64,000 nucleotides of DNA. It comes from a bacterium (GTDB lineage: Bacteria > Bacillota > Clostridia > Oscillospirales > Oscillospiraceae). The position numbers were made by a program, and so were the translations under genes. Location: positions 1-64,000 of the forward strand of contig SFVI01000009.1 in the NCBI GenBank assembly GCA_004560305.1. Reading direction: 5' to 3'. A model generated the notes under the pieces. That model worked only from the letters and a program-made list of their open reading frames with translations. It had not been told where the DNA came from and did no database searches. This document shows positions 27,284 to 35,506 of this stretch, piece after piece; the stretch's first letter is position 1; every line of letters starts with the position of its first letter.

Positions 27284-29911
27284 TTATTTGCCAAGATTTT
27301 CAAGGCTCAGCTTCAGGTTCTCAATGAGGGCCTCCAGCTTGGCCTTCTTCTCCCGCTCCACGTTGACAACGGCCTCCGGGGCCCGGGTAACGAAGTTCTG
27401 GTTGGCAAGCTTTGCGTTCTGCCCGGCCAGCTGCTTCTCGGCGTTGGCCAGCTCCTTCTGGATGCGCTCCTTCTCCTTCTCCAGATCCACCAGCTCCGCC
27501 ATGGGCATGAACATGCGGGCGTTGTCGGTGATGACGGAGACCATTCCCTCGGTCTTTTCCGGGGCGGCGGCGGAGACGCTGACCTCGCTGGCGTAGGCCA
27601 GCTTGCAGATATAGCTGCGCCCGGCCTCAAAGGCCGCGGTCTTGTCGGTGGCGATGATCAGGTGGGCCTTCCGGGAGGGGGGGACATTCATGTCGCTGCG
27701 GCGGGTGCGGACGGCCTTGATGGCGGTCATGACCATCTCGAAGTTCTGCTCATCCTCCGGGAAGTCCAGCTCCGCCTTGTAGGCGGGGTAGTCCTGGATC
27801 ATCAGGGCCTCGCCCTCATGGGGCAGCGCCTGCCAGATCTCCTCGGTGATAAAGGGCATGAAGGGGTGCAGCAGCTTCAGGATCTCGGTGAGCACATACA
27901 GCAGCACCTGCTGGGCGGAGCGCTTCTTCGCCTCATCCTCGCCGTTGAGCCGGGGCTTGGTCAGCTCAATGTACCAGTCGCAGAAGCTGTCCCAGATGAA
28001 GTCGTAGATCTTGCCTGCGGCCACACCCAGCTCAAAGCTGTCCATGTTCTCGCAGACCTCTTTCACCACGGTGTTCAGCTTGGAGAGGATCCACTTATCC
28101 TCGATCTCCAGCGTCTCCGGCAGTTCATTCCTGTCGATGTGCAGGTTCATCATCACAAAGCGGGAGGCGTTCCAGATCTTGTTGCAGAAGTTGCGCATGG
28201 CCTCGCACTTCTCCACATAGAAGCGCATGTCATTGCCGGGGGAGTTGCCGGTGATCAGGTTGAAGCGCAGGGCGTCGGCGCCGTACTTGTCCACCATCTC
28301 CAGGGGATCGATGCCGTTGCCCAGAGACTTGGACATCTTCCGGCCCAGGCTGTCGCGCACCAGGCCGTGGATGAACACGGTGTGGAAGGGCTCCTTCTTC
28401 ATCTGCTCCATGCCGGAGAAGATCATCCGGGCCACCCAGAAGAAGATGATGTCATAGCCGGTGACCATCACGCTGGTGGGGTACCAGTAATCCAGCTCTT
28501 CGGTCTTTTCGGGCCAGCCCATGGTGGAGAAGGGCCACAGAGCGGAGCTGAACCAGGTGTCCAGCACGTCCTCATCCCGGGTGATGTTCTTGCTGTGGCA
28601 GTGCTCGCACTCGGTGGCGTCCTGCCGGGAGACGGTGATATGGCCGCAGTCGGCGCAGTACCAGGCGGGGATCTGGTGGCCCCACCAGAGCTGACGGGAG
28701 ATGCACCAGTCGTGAACGTTCTCCATCCAGTTCAGATAGGTCTTGGTAAAGCGCTCGGGAACAAACTTGATGCGCCCGTCCTTTACAACTTCAATGGCGG
28801 CCTTGGCCAGGGGCTCCATCTTCACGAACCACTGGGGGCTGGTGAGCGGCTCCACCACGGTGCCGCAGCGGTAGCAGCAGCCCACGTTGTGGCTGTAGGG
28901 CTCGGTCTTTACCAGATAGCCCTGCTCCTCCAGGTCGGCCACGATGGCCTTCCGGGCCTCATAGCGGTCCATGCTGTTGTACTTGCCGCCGTTGATGATA
29001 CGGGCGTCCTCGTCGATGCACTGGATCTGCTCCAGATTGTGGCGCAGGCCCACCTCATAGTCGTTGGGGTCGTGGCAGGGGGTCATCTTCACCGCACCGG
29101 TGCCGAAGCCCAGCTCCACGTAATTGTCCGCCACGATGGGCAGCTTCCGTCCCACCAGGGGCAGGATGGCGTTCTTGCCCACCAGATGCTTGTAGCGCTC
29201 GTCATCCGGGTGGACGGCCACGCCGGTATCGCCCAGCATGGTCTCAGGCCGGGTGGTGGCAATGATGAACTCCTCGTCGGAGCCCTCGATGGGATAGCGG
29301 ATGTGCCAGAAGGCGCCGGGCATATCCTTGTATTCCACCTCCGCGTCGGACAGGGCGGTGCGGCACTTGGGGCACCAGTTGATGATGCGGCTGCCCTTGT
29401 AGATCAGGCCCTTTTCATACAGGTCGCAGAAGGTCTCCCGGACAGACCGGGCACAGACCTCATCCATGGTGAAGCGGCTTCTGTCCCAGTCGCAGGAGAC
29501 GCCCATGCTCTTCTGCTGCTCCACGATCCGGTCGCCGTACTGCTGCTTCCAGTCCCAGACCCGCTCCAGGAACTTCTCCCGGCCCAGGTCATAGCGGCTC
29601 AGCCCCTCTTCCTTCCGCAGCACTTCCTCCACCTTGATCTGGGTGGCAATGCCTGCGTGGTCAACGCCGGGCAGCCACAATGCGGCGTAGCCCTGCATCC
29701 GCTTGTAGCGGGTCAGAATGTCCTGCAGGGTGGCGTCCAGGGCGTGGCCCATATGCAGCTGACCAGTTACATTGGGGGGCGGCATCACGATGGAAAAGGG
29801 CTTCTTGTCCTTGTCGATCTTGCCTTTGAAGTAGCCGCCCTTCATCCACATATCATAAATCTTCTTTTCGACCGCTTTCGGGTCATAGGTCTTGGGGAGC
29901 TCGCGCATCAT
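27284..29911 (-). CDS. valS: Valyl-tRNA synthetase
   Basis: An 875-residue class I enzyme that charges tRNA-Val and edits threonine. PPPNVTGQLHMGHAL holds the HIGH-type motif, the CP1 editing domain follows, KMSKSLGN is the KMSKS motif, and a C-terminal coiled coil (VDLEKEKERIQKELANAEKQL) is present. Length is standard. The ATG has AGGAGGATGAT just upstream. A T-box leader controls it, and the terminator at 27196 ends the transcript. Confidence 0.97.
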   Translation of the reverse strand: MMRELPKTYDPKAVEKKIYDMWMKGGYFKGKIDKDKKPFSIVMPPPNVTGQLHMGHALDATLQDILTRYKRMQGYAALWLPGVDHAGIATQIKVEEVLRKEEGLSRYDLGREKFLERVWDWKQQYGDRIVEQQKSMGVSCDWDRSRFTMDEVCARSVRETFCDLYEKGLIYKGSRIINWCPKCRTALSDAEVEYKDMPGAFWHIRYPIEGSDEEFIIATTRPETMLGDTGVAVHPDDERYKHLVGKNAILPLVGRKLPIVADNYVELGFGTGAVKMTPCHDPNDYEVGLRHNLEQIQCIDEDARIINGGKYNSMDRYEARKAIVADLEEQGYLVKTEPYSHNVGCCYRCGTVVEPLTSPQWFVKMEPLAKAAIEVVKDGRIKFVPERFTKTYLNWMENVHDWCISRQLWWGHQIPAWYCADCGHITVSRQDATECEHCHSKNITRDEDVLDTWFSSALWPFSTMGWPEKTEELDYWYPTSVMVTGYDIIFFWVARMIFSGMEQMKKEPFHTVFIHGLVRDSLGRKMSKSLGNGIDPLEMVDKYGADALRFNLITGNSPGNDMRFYVEKCEAMRNFCNKIWNASRFVMMNLHIDRNELPETLEIEDKWILSKLNTVVKEVCENMDSFELGVAAGKIYDFIWDSFCDWYIELTKPRLNGEDEAKKRSAQQVLLYVLTEILKLLHPFMPFITEEIWQALPHEGEALMIQDYPAYKAELDFPEDEQNFEMVMTAIKAVRTRRSDMNVPPSRKAHLIIATDKTAAFEAGRSYICKLAYASEVSVSAAAPEKTEGMVSVITDNARMFMPMAELVDLEKEKERIQKELANAEKQLAGQNAKLANQNFVTRAPEAVVNVEREKKAKLEALIENLKLSLENLGK

Positions 29912-29931
29912 ATCATCCTCCTAAAAAACTG

Positions 29932-30192
29932 AAAAACGCCCTGAAGCCATAGCTTCAGGGCGATAATATACCGCGGTACCACCTGAATTCCGCAATCTGC
30001 GGCACTTCGGAGCCCAGGCCAAAAAGCCCTACTCTTAGGCCCTGTAACGGGAGCCGCCCGCCGAAGCTACCCAGCTGAAGCCTTCACTTCCGGCGCTCAA
30101 GGCCGACCTTCCGCAGCGCCTCACGGGAGCTCTCACCTGCCGCTCCCTCTCTGAGATCCGCAAACTGCGTACTCCTGCCTCTCACAGCGATT
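29932..30192 (-). promoter_or_regulatory. T-box riboswitch leader of valS
   Basis: The reverse strand has the T-box core AGGTGGTACCGCGG (29971-29984). The downstream terminator hairpin is cgccctgaagc/gcttcagggcg (29937-29962) plus a T run, lying 21 bases before the valS start. Uncharged tRNA-Val is expected to prevent termination. The specifier codon was not assigned. Confidence 0.9.
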
Positions 30193-30199
30193 TGACCGA

Positions 30200-30228
30200 A
30201 TTTTACCCCAAAGGAACCGATTTGTCAA
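30200..30228 (-). promoter_or_regulatory. Promoter of the valS T-box transcript
   Basis: On the minus strand TTGACA (30223-30228) and TAAAAT (30200-30205) are 17 bases apart, right before the T-box leader. Confidence 0.85.
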
Positions 30229-30268
30229 TAGCCTGCCCGGCAAAAAACAGGCCTTTTTCCAGCATGAA

Positions 30269-31090
30269 TCAGGCTTTTCCCGCTTTATCCACATACTCGC
30301 AGGCGCTCAGGGCCGCCATGTTGCCCTCCCCCGCCGCCTTGGCCAGCTGGTAGGGCTTGCCGGCGCAGTCCCCGGCGGCGAACACCCCGGGCACATCGGT
30401 GCTCATATCCCGTCCAGTGACAATACCGCCCTTTTCGTAGCGCAGCCCCGGCACCAGCTGGGTGACGGAAACCGTGTCCTTGATGATGAACACCGCGTCC
30501 ACCGGGTATTCCTCTCCCTGATAGATCAGGTTTTCTACCCGGTCACCGCCACGGATTTCATAGCGCCCGATACCGGGGAAACGCAGCAGCTCTCCGCACA
30601 CGCTGCGGAGAAAATCTGCATCCTGCTCCGCTTCCTCACCGCTGCCGATGAGGGCGGCCCGCTTTCCCCGGTAGAGCATTCCGTCGCAGGTAGCACAGTA
30701 GCTGACGCCCCGGCCCAGAAACTCCGCCTCCCCGGGATACAGCTTTTCCCGGGTGATGCCGGCAGCCAGGATCACCGCCCCGGCCTCATAGAAGGCAGTC
30801 CCCACCGCCACGCCGAAACGCTCCCCAAAGGGCAGCACCGAAAGGGCCCGGCCCCGGATCTCCTCCGCGCCGCATTCCAGAAGCTGCTCATGGAGCAGTG
30901 CGGCAAACTCCGGCCCGCTGATCTCCTTGATTCCCGGGTAGTTGGTCACCTTCTCCGCCTTGTAAAGGTTGCTGGTCTCATAGGGGTTGGCAATCACGCC
31001 CACCGTTTTCCCTCTGCTGACGCAGGTCAGTGCCGCCGACACCCCGGCGATACCGCCGCCGATGATGATAATATCAAAGCTGTCCGCCAT
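30269..31090 (-). CDS. Thioredoxin-reductase-like flavoprotein with shortened pyridine-nucleotide domain
   Basis: A 273-residue flavoprotein. The FAD domain is intact (IIIIGGGIAGVSAA at residues 7-20, VFAAGDCAGKPYQLAKAAGEG near 236-256), and the redox motif is CATC (132-135). The middle domain is about 40 residues shorter than in usual TrxB (about 310-320 residues): GSGEEA at 149-154 resembles a GxGxxA but the NADPH-phosphate motif HRRxxxR is absent. It may therefore take electrons from NADH, ferredoxin or another donor, as reported for clostridial ferredoxin-type thioredoxin reductases. It has no adjacent trxA. Normal TrxB function is not assumed. Confidence 0.8.
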   Translation of the reverse strand: MADSFDIIIIGGGIAGVSAALTCVSRGKTVGVIANPYETSNLYKAEKVTNYPGIKEISGPEFAALLHEQLLECGAEEIRGRALSVLPFGERFGVAVGTAFYEAGAVILAAGITREKLYPGEAEFLGRGVSYCATCDGMLYRGKRAALIGSGEEAEQDADFLRSVCGELLRFPGIGRYEIRGGDRVENLIYQGEEYPVDAVFIIKDTVSVTQLVPGLRYEKGGIVTGRDMSTDVPGVFAAGDCAGKPYQLAKAAGEGNMAALSACEYVDKAGKA

Positions 31091-31149
31091 AGCTCCTGTT
31101 CCTTTCTGAATTTCTCTGTCTTTTGTACAATTAGTCTAGCACATTTTTG

Positions 31150-31178
31150 TTGTAATTACCAGTATTATCGTTTATAAT
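31150..31178 (+). promoter_or_regulatory. Promoter of glnS
   Basis: TTGTAA (31150-31155) and TATAAT (31173-31178) have a 17-base spacer, and the glnS Shine-Dalgarno starts about 16 bases later. Confidence 0.8.
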
Positions 31179-31209
31179 GTGGGCGTATGAAATTAAGGAG
31201 ATGGAAAAG

Positions 31210-32895
31210 ATGGACGAAACCGCCAGAAATTTTATTGACGCTTTTGTGCAGGAGGATCTCTCTGAGGGGAACCGCTGCTACGGTATGCAGGTACACACCC
31301 GCTTCCCGCCAGAGCCTAACGGCTACCTCCACATCGGCCACTGCAAGGCCCTGACCATTGATTTCAGTACTGCCGAACGCTTCGGCGGTATCTGCAACCT
31401 GCGCATGGATGACACCAACCCCGCCAAGGAAGACACCGAGTATGTGGACGCCATCCAGGAGGACATCCACTGGCTGGGCTTTGACTGGGGTGACCGCTTC
31501 TTCTACGGCTCCGATTATTTTGAGCAGACCTACCAGTATGCGTTGGAGCTGATCAGGAAGGGCCTCGCCTATGTGTGCGAGCTGACCCCGGAGCAGTTCA
31601 AGGAGTACCGGGGCGATACCACCCGGCCTGCCATCAGCCCCTGGCGTGACCGGCCCATTGAGGAAAGCCTGGATCTGTTCCAGCGCATGAGAAACGGCGA
31701 ATTTGAGGAAGGAAAGTACACCCTTCGCGCCAAGATTGACCTGGCCAGCGGCAACTTCAACATGCGTGACCCGGTGCTCTACCGCATCCGCTATATTGAG
31801 CATCACCGTCAGGGCACCAAGTGGTGCATCTTCCCCATGTATGACTTTGCCCATCCCATTCAGGACGCGCTGGAGGGCATCACCCACTCCCTCTGCTCCC
31901 TGGAGTATGAGGCCCATCGTCCCCTGTATGACTGGGTGGTCTCCAATGTATCTATCCCCGGCATCAAGCCCCGTCAGATAGAGTTTGCCCGTCTGGGCAT
32001 CAATTACACCGTCATGTCCAAGCGGAAGCTGCGCCGCCTGGTGGAGGAAGGCCGGGTCTCCGGCTGGGACGATCCCCGTATGCCCACCCTCTGCGGCCTG
32101 CGCCGCCGGGGCTATACCAGCGCCTCCATCCGGGAATTCTGTGAGCGCATCGGTGTCTCCAAGGTGGATTCCACCGTGGACTGGGCCCTGCTGGAAAGCT
32201 GCCTGCGGGATGACCTGAACGCCAACGCACCCCGGGTCATGGCAGTGCTTCACCCGGTGAAGCTCACCGTCACCAATTACCCCGAAGGTCAGAGCGAGCT
32301 TCTGACCGTGGAGAACAACCCCCTCAAGCCGGAAGACGGCACCCGGGAAATCAGCTTCTCCCGCCACCTTTGGGTGGAGGCCGATGACTTTATGGAAGAG
32401 CCCGCCCCCAAATACAAGCGGCTCTACCCCGGCAACGAGGTTCGTCTCAAGGGCGCTTATCTGGTCACCTGCACCGGCTGCGTCAAGGACGAGAACGGCA
32501 ATATCACCGAGATTCTCTGTGAGTATGACCCCAACAGCCGCGGCGGCGACCCGGCTGACGGCCGCAAGGTCAAGGGCGCTACTCTCCACTGGGTGGACGC
32601 CGATACTGCCGTGGATGCCGAGGTGCGCCTCTATGACTATCTCTTCACCGACCCGGAGCCGGACGCTCAGGATAAGAACTTCCTGGACTACCTGAACCCG
32701 GAAAGCCTGGTGACCCTCACCGGCTGCAAGGTGGAGGCCAGCCTGGCCAAGGTTCCCATGCCTGAGCGCGGCAAGAACTCCCAGGGCTTCCAGTTCATGC
32801 GTCAGGGCTACTTCTGCCTGGACAATAAGGATGCCACGCCCGATCATCTGGTCTTTAACCGCTCCGTTGCCCTGAAGGACAGCTTCAAGAAGTAA
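31210..32895 (+). CDS. glnS: Glutaminyl-tRNA synthetase
   Basis: A 561-residue class I enzyme that charges tRNA-Gln directly. RFPPEPNGYLHIGH contains HIGH, VMSKRKLRRLVEEG is the KMSKS-type loop, and a two-barrel anticodon-binding domain follows. Length and the whole sequence match bacterial GlnRS rather than GltX. Start 31210 (MDETARNF) has AAGGAG 9 bases before it; the ATGs at 31177 and 31201 do not. Most Bacillota instead use GatCAB to make Gln-tRNA, so this gene points to lateral acquisition or to the Clostridia lineages that keep it. A bidirectional terminator follows. Confidence 0.96.
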   Translation: MDETARNFIDAFVQEDLSEGNRCYGMQVHTRFPPEPNGYLHIGHCKALTIDFSTAERFGGICNLRMDDTNPAKEDTEYVDAIQEDIHWLGFDWGDRFFYGSDYFEQTYQYALELIRKGLAYVCELTPEQFKEYRGDTTRPAISPWRDRPIEESLDLFQRMRNGEFEEGKYTLRAKIDLASGNFNMRDPVLYRIRYIEHHRQGTKWCIFPMYDFAHPIQDALEGITHSLCSLEYEAHRPLYDWVVSNVSIPGIKPRQIEFARLGINYTVMSKRKLRRLVEEGRVSGWDDPRMPTLCGLRRRGYTSASIREFCERIGVSKVDSTVDWALLESCLRDDLNANAPRVMAVLHPVKLTVTNYPEGQSELLTVENNPLKPEDGTREISFSRHLWVEADDFMEEPAPKYKRLYPGNEVRLKGAYLVTCTGCVKDENGNITEILCEYDPNSRGGDPADGRKVKGATLHWVDADTAVDAEVRLYDYLFTDPEPDAQDKNFLDYLNPESLVTLTGCKVEASLAKVPMPERGKNSQGFQFMRQGYFCLDNKDATPDHLVFNRSVALKDSFKK

Positions 32896-32949
32896 AAAGC
32901 AACGCAAAGCCGCTGCAAAGCTGCTGCAAATCCATATGAAAATCATAGA

Positions 32950-32979
32950 AAAAACAGGCTGCAAATGCAGCCTGTTTTT
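32950..32979. terminator. Bidirectional terminator between glnS and rfbB
   Basis: aaaaacaggctgca and tgcagcctgttttt pair with a minimal loop; A and T tracts flank both sides, so it serves the converging glnS and rfbB transcripts. Confidence 0.9.
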
Positions 32980-32991
32980 AATTATGTAAAC

Positions 32992-34053
32992 TTATAGTTT
33001 GTTGTTGGCGTACATCTTCTCGTAGTAGCTCATGTAAGCGCCGGAGACGATCTTATCCATCCATTCCCCGTGGCTCAAGTACCACTCGATGGTGCTGGCC
33101 ATGCCGGTCTCAAAGGTGTGCTTGGGGGCCCAGCCCAGCTGGGTGGTGATTTTGGTGTTGTCGATGGCGTAGCGGCGGTCATGGCCCGGCCGGTCCTTCA
33201 CATGGACGATCAGATCCTCGCTCTTGCCAGTGCTGTTGATAATCAGCTTCACAATGTCAATATTGGCCTTCTCGTTGTTGCCGCCGATGTTGTAGACCTC
33301 GCCGGTGACGCCCTTTTCCAGCACGGTGGCAATGGCGGCGCAGTGATCCTCCACATACAGCCAGTCACGGATCTGCATCCCATCCCCATACACCGGCAGA
33401 TTCTTGCCGCTGAGGCAGTTGTTGATCATCAGGGGGATCAGCTTCTCCGGGAACTGATAGGGGCCGTAGTTGTTGGAGCATCGTGTTATGTTAACCGGCA
33501 TGCCATAGGTCTTGTTGTAAGCCCGCACCACAAAGTCCGCCGACGCCTTGGAGGCCGAGTACGGGCTGTTGGGGGCCAGGGGCGTGGTCTCGGTGAACAT
33601 GCCGGTGGCGCCCAGGGCGCCATAGACCTCGTCGGTGGACACCTGCAGGTACTTGACCCCTTCCTTAAATTCATAGGAATATTTGTCATCCGGGTCCAGC
33701 TTCCAGTGACGCTTGGCCACATCCAGCAGGGTCTGGGTGCCCAGAATGTTGGTGGTGAGGAAAATGTCCGGGTTGGTGATGCTGCGGTCCACATGGCTTT
33801 CTGCGGCAAAATTCACCACCGTATCAAAGGCAAACTGATCAAACAACTCCTCCACCAGGGCCCGGTCATGAATATCCCCCTTGGCGAAGTGATAGCGAGG
33901 ATCATCGCACACCTGGCTCAGGTTGTCCAGGTTGCCAGCATAGGTCAGCAGGTCCAGATTGACCACACAGATGTCCTCATAATTTTTCAGCAGGTAATGA
34001 ATGAAGTTGGAGCCAATGAAGCCGGCGCCGCCGGTGACAAGAATATTTTTCAT
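32992..34053 (-). CDS. rfbB: dTDP-glucose 4,6-dehydratase
   Basis: A 353-residue short-chain dehydrogenase-type enzyme converting dTDP-glucose to dTDP-4-keto-6-deoxyglucose, second step to dTDP-rhamnose and other deoxysugars. The NAD site is TGGAGFIGSN (7-16), the catalytic YxxxK is in YSASKASAD, and the threonine-aspartate pair is in STDEVYGALG. Length is normal. It follows rfbA by 8 bases. rfbC and rfbD are not adjacent, so the final product is not fixed. Confidence 0.96.
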   Translation of the reverse strand: MKNILVTGGAGFIGSNFIHYLLKNYEDICVVNLDLLTYAGNLDNLSQVCDDPRYHFAKGDIHDRALVEELFDQFAFDTVVNFAAESHVDRSITNPDIFLTTNILGTQTLLDVAKRHWKLDPDDKYSYEFKEGVKYLQVSTDEVYGALGATGMFTETTPLAPNSPYSASKASADFVVRAYNKTYGMPVNITRCSNNYGPYQFPEKLIPLMINNCLSGKNLPVYGDGMQIRDWLYVEDHCAAIATVLEKGVTGEVYNIGGNNEKANIDIVKLIINSTGKSEDLIVHVKDRPGHDRRYAIDNTKITTQLGWAPKHTFETGMASTIEWYLSHGEWMDKIVSGAYMSYYEKMYANNKL

Positions 34054-34061
34054 AGCTGTTT

Positions 34062-34931
34062 TTAATCCTTTTCCACAAGTGATATAAGATACTGGCCGTA
34101 ATCGGTCATTTTCAGCTCGGTTCCGATGGCAAGAAGCTGCTGGTCATTGATCCAGCCCCGGCGCCAGGCAATCTCTTCAATGCAGGAGATGTAAAAGCCC
34201 TGTCGGTTCTGCACGGTGGCAACGAACTGGGAGGCCTGAAGCATCCCTTCAGGCGTGCCAGTGTCCAGCCAGGCCATGCCGCGGCCCATGGGACTCACCA
34301 GCAGCTGGCCCCGCTGAAGGTAAACGTTATTCACCGTAGTGATCTCCAGCTCCCCTCTGGCAGAAGGCTGGATGGTCTTTGCCACCTCCACCACGCTGTT
34401 GTCATAGAAATACAGGCCCGGCACGGCAAAATTGCTCTTGGGATTCTGGGGCTTTTCCTCGATGGAGACGACATGCTTATTTTCATCAAATTCCACCACA
34501 CCGAAAGATCTGGGGTTTTTTACCTGTACGCCGAAGATCATGCCGCCCTTCTCAATGGCGGCGCCCCGGCGCAGATAGTCAGAGAGGGCCTGGCCATAAA
34601 AAATATTGTCGCCCAGGATCAGGCACACGGAATCGCCGCCGATGAATTCTTCACCCAGGATAAAGGCTTCCGCAAGGCCACGGGGCTGCTCCTGAACCTT
34701 ATATTCAAAGCGCATCCCCAGCCGCTGTCCGTCCCCCAGCAGGGCCCGGTAATTGGGCAGGTCCTCCGGCGTGGAGATGATCAGGACCTCCCGGATCCCG
34801 GCCAGCATCAGGACAGAGAGGGGATAATAAATCATGGGTTTATCATATATGGGCAGCAGCTGCTTTGAGACAACCTTTGTCATTGGATAGAGGCGGGTCC
34901 CCTTTCCGCCGGCAAGTATGATTCCTTTCAT
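34062..34931 (-). CDS. rfbA: Glucose-1-phosphate thymidylyltransferase
   Basis: A 289-residue nucleotidyltransferase making dTDP-glucose from dTTP and glucose-1-phosphate. The signature GIILAGGKGTRLYPMT is at the start, followed by the LGDNIFYG and EEKPQNPKS segments typical of RmlA. Start 34931 has GGAGGTG nine bases upstream. It heads the rfbA-rfbB pair with its own promoter. Such sugar nucleotides feed surface polysaccharides or wall teichoic-type polymers. Confidence 0.96.
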   Translation of the reverse strand: MKGIILAGGKGTRLYPMTKVVSKQLLPIYDKPMIYYPLSVLMLAGIREVLIISTPEDLPNYRALLGDGQRLGMRFEYKVQEQPRGLAEAFILGEEFIGGDSVCLILGDNIFYGQALSDYLRRGAAIEKGGMIFGVQVKNPRSFGVVEFDENKHVVSIEEKPQNPKSNFAVPGLYFYDNSVVEVAKTIQPSARGELEITTVNNVYLQRGQLLVSPMGRGMAWLDTGTPEGMLQASQFVATVQNRQGFYISCIEEIAWRRGWINDQQLLAIGTELKMTDYGQYLISLVEKD

Positions 34932-34971
34932 GGCAAAGCGCACCTCCATTTACGCACAATTTTTCGGAACC

Positions 34972-35001
34972 ATTTTACCATCATATCGTGTTTTCTGTCA
35001 A
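34972..35001 (-). promoter_or_regulatory. Promoter of rfbA-rfbB
   Basis: On the minus strand TTGACA (34996-35001) and TAAAAT (34972-34977) are separated by 18 bases, about 40 bases before the rfbA ATG. Confidence 0.75.
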
Positions 35002-35044
35002 TGACCGTCAAAATATATACACAAAATATAGGCGAAAAAAGGGC

Positions 35045-35073
35045 TTGAATTCTATGAACAGCTATGTTATACT
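35045..35073 (+). promoter_or_regulatory. Promoter of secG
   Basis: TTGAAT (35045-35050) and TATACT (35068-35073) with a 17-base spacer; the secG ATG is about 40 bases downstream. Confidence 0.8.
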
Positions 35074-35116
35074 TTTAAAGCTATTAAATCTGTAAACTTT
35101 GAAAGGGTTGAAATAA

Positions 35117-35356
35117 ATGTCTGTCATCACCATTATTCTCACTGTTCTCCAGGTTCTTTCCGGCATCGCTGTCACCGCAATCGTGCTTATGCAGAGCGGC
35201 AAGAGCGCCGGCCTCTCCGGCGCCATCTCCGGCGGCGCAGAGACCTTCATGTCCAAGGGAAAGGCCAAGACCCTGGACGCCAAGCTGGCAAAGGCCACCA
35301 AGTGGTTCGCCCTGGCCTTCGTTCTGCTGACCCTGAGCCTCCACTTTGTTGGATAA
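35117..35356 (+). CDS. secG: Preprotein translocase subunit SecG
   Basis: A 79-residue membrane protein of the SecYEG channel that assists SecA-driven export. It has two helices: residues 4-25 and about 61-78 (WFALAFVLLTLSLHFVG), joined by a Gly-rich cytoplasmic loop with the conserved QSGKSAGLSGAISGG segment. Length is typical. The Shine-Dalgarno is AAAGGG. It is a single-gene transcript with its own promoter and terminator. The usual partners rnr and smpB are not next to it. Confidence 0.95.
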   Translation: MSVITIILTVLQVLSGIAVTAIVLMQSGKSAGLSGAISGGAETFMSKGKAKTLDAKLAKATKWFALAFVLLTLSLHFVG

Positions 35357-35364
35357 GAGGAGAG

Positions 35365-35403
35365 AAAAAACAGCTGCCGATATGCATTGGCAGCTGTTTT
35401 TTT
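35365..35403 (+). terminator. Terminator of secG
   Basis: aaaaaacagctgcc (35365-35378) and ggcagctgttttttt (35389-35403) form a stable hairpin followed by a T tract. Confidence 0.9.
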
Positions 35404-35460
35404 ATACAATTTCAAATTGCTTTTACAGCAGCTTTGGCTCGCCTTTCTGCCGCCTTTAGA

Positions 35461-35499
35461 CATAAAAAGCAGACGGAAAACTTCCGTCTGCTTTTTATG
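35461..35499 (-). terminator. Terminator of the TRAP operon
   Basis: cataaaaagcagacggaa and ttccgtctgctttttatg pair around aac. On the minus strand it lies just after the DctM stop codon; the flanks would also let it work on the plus strand. Confidence 0.88.
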
Positions 35500-35506
35500 C
35501 GTTGAG

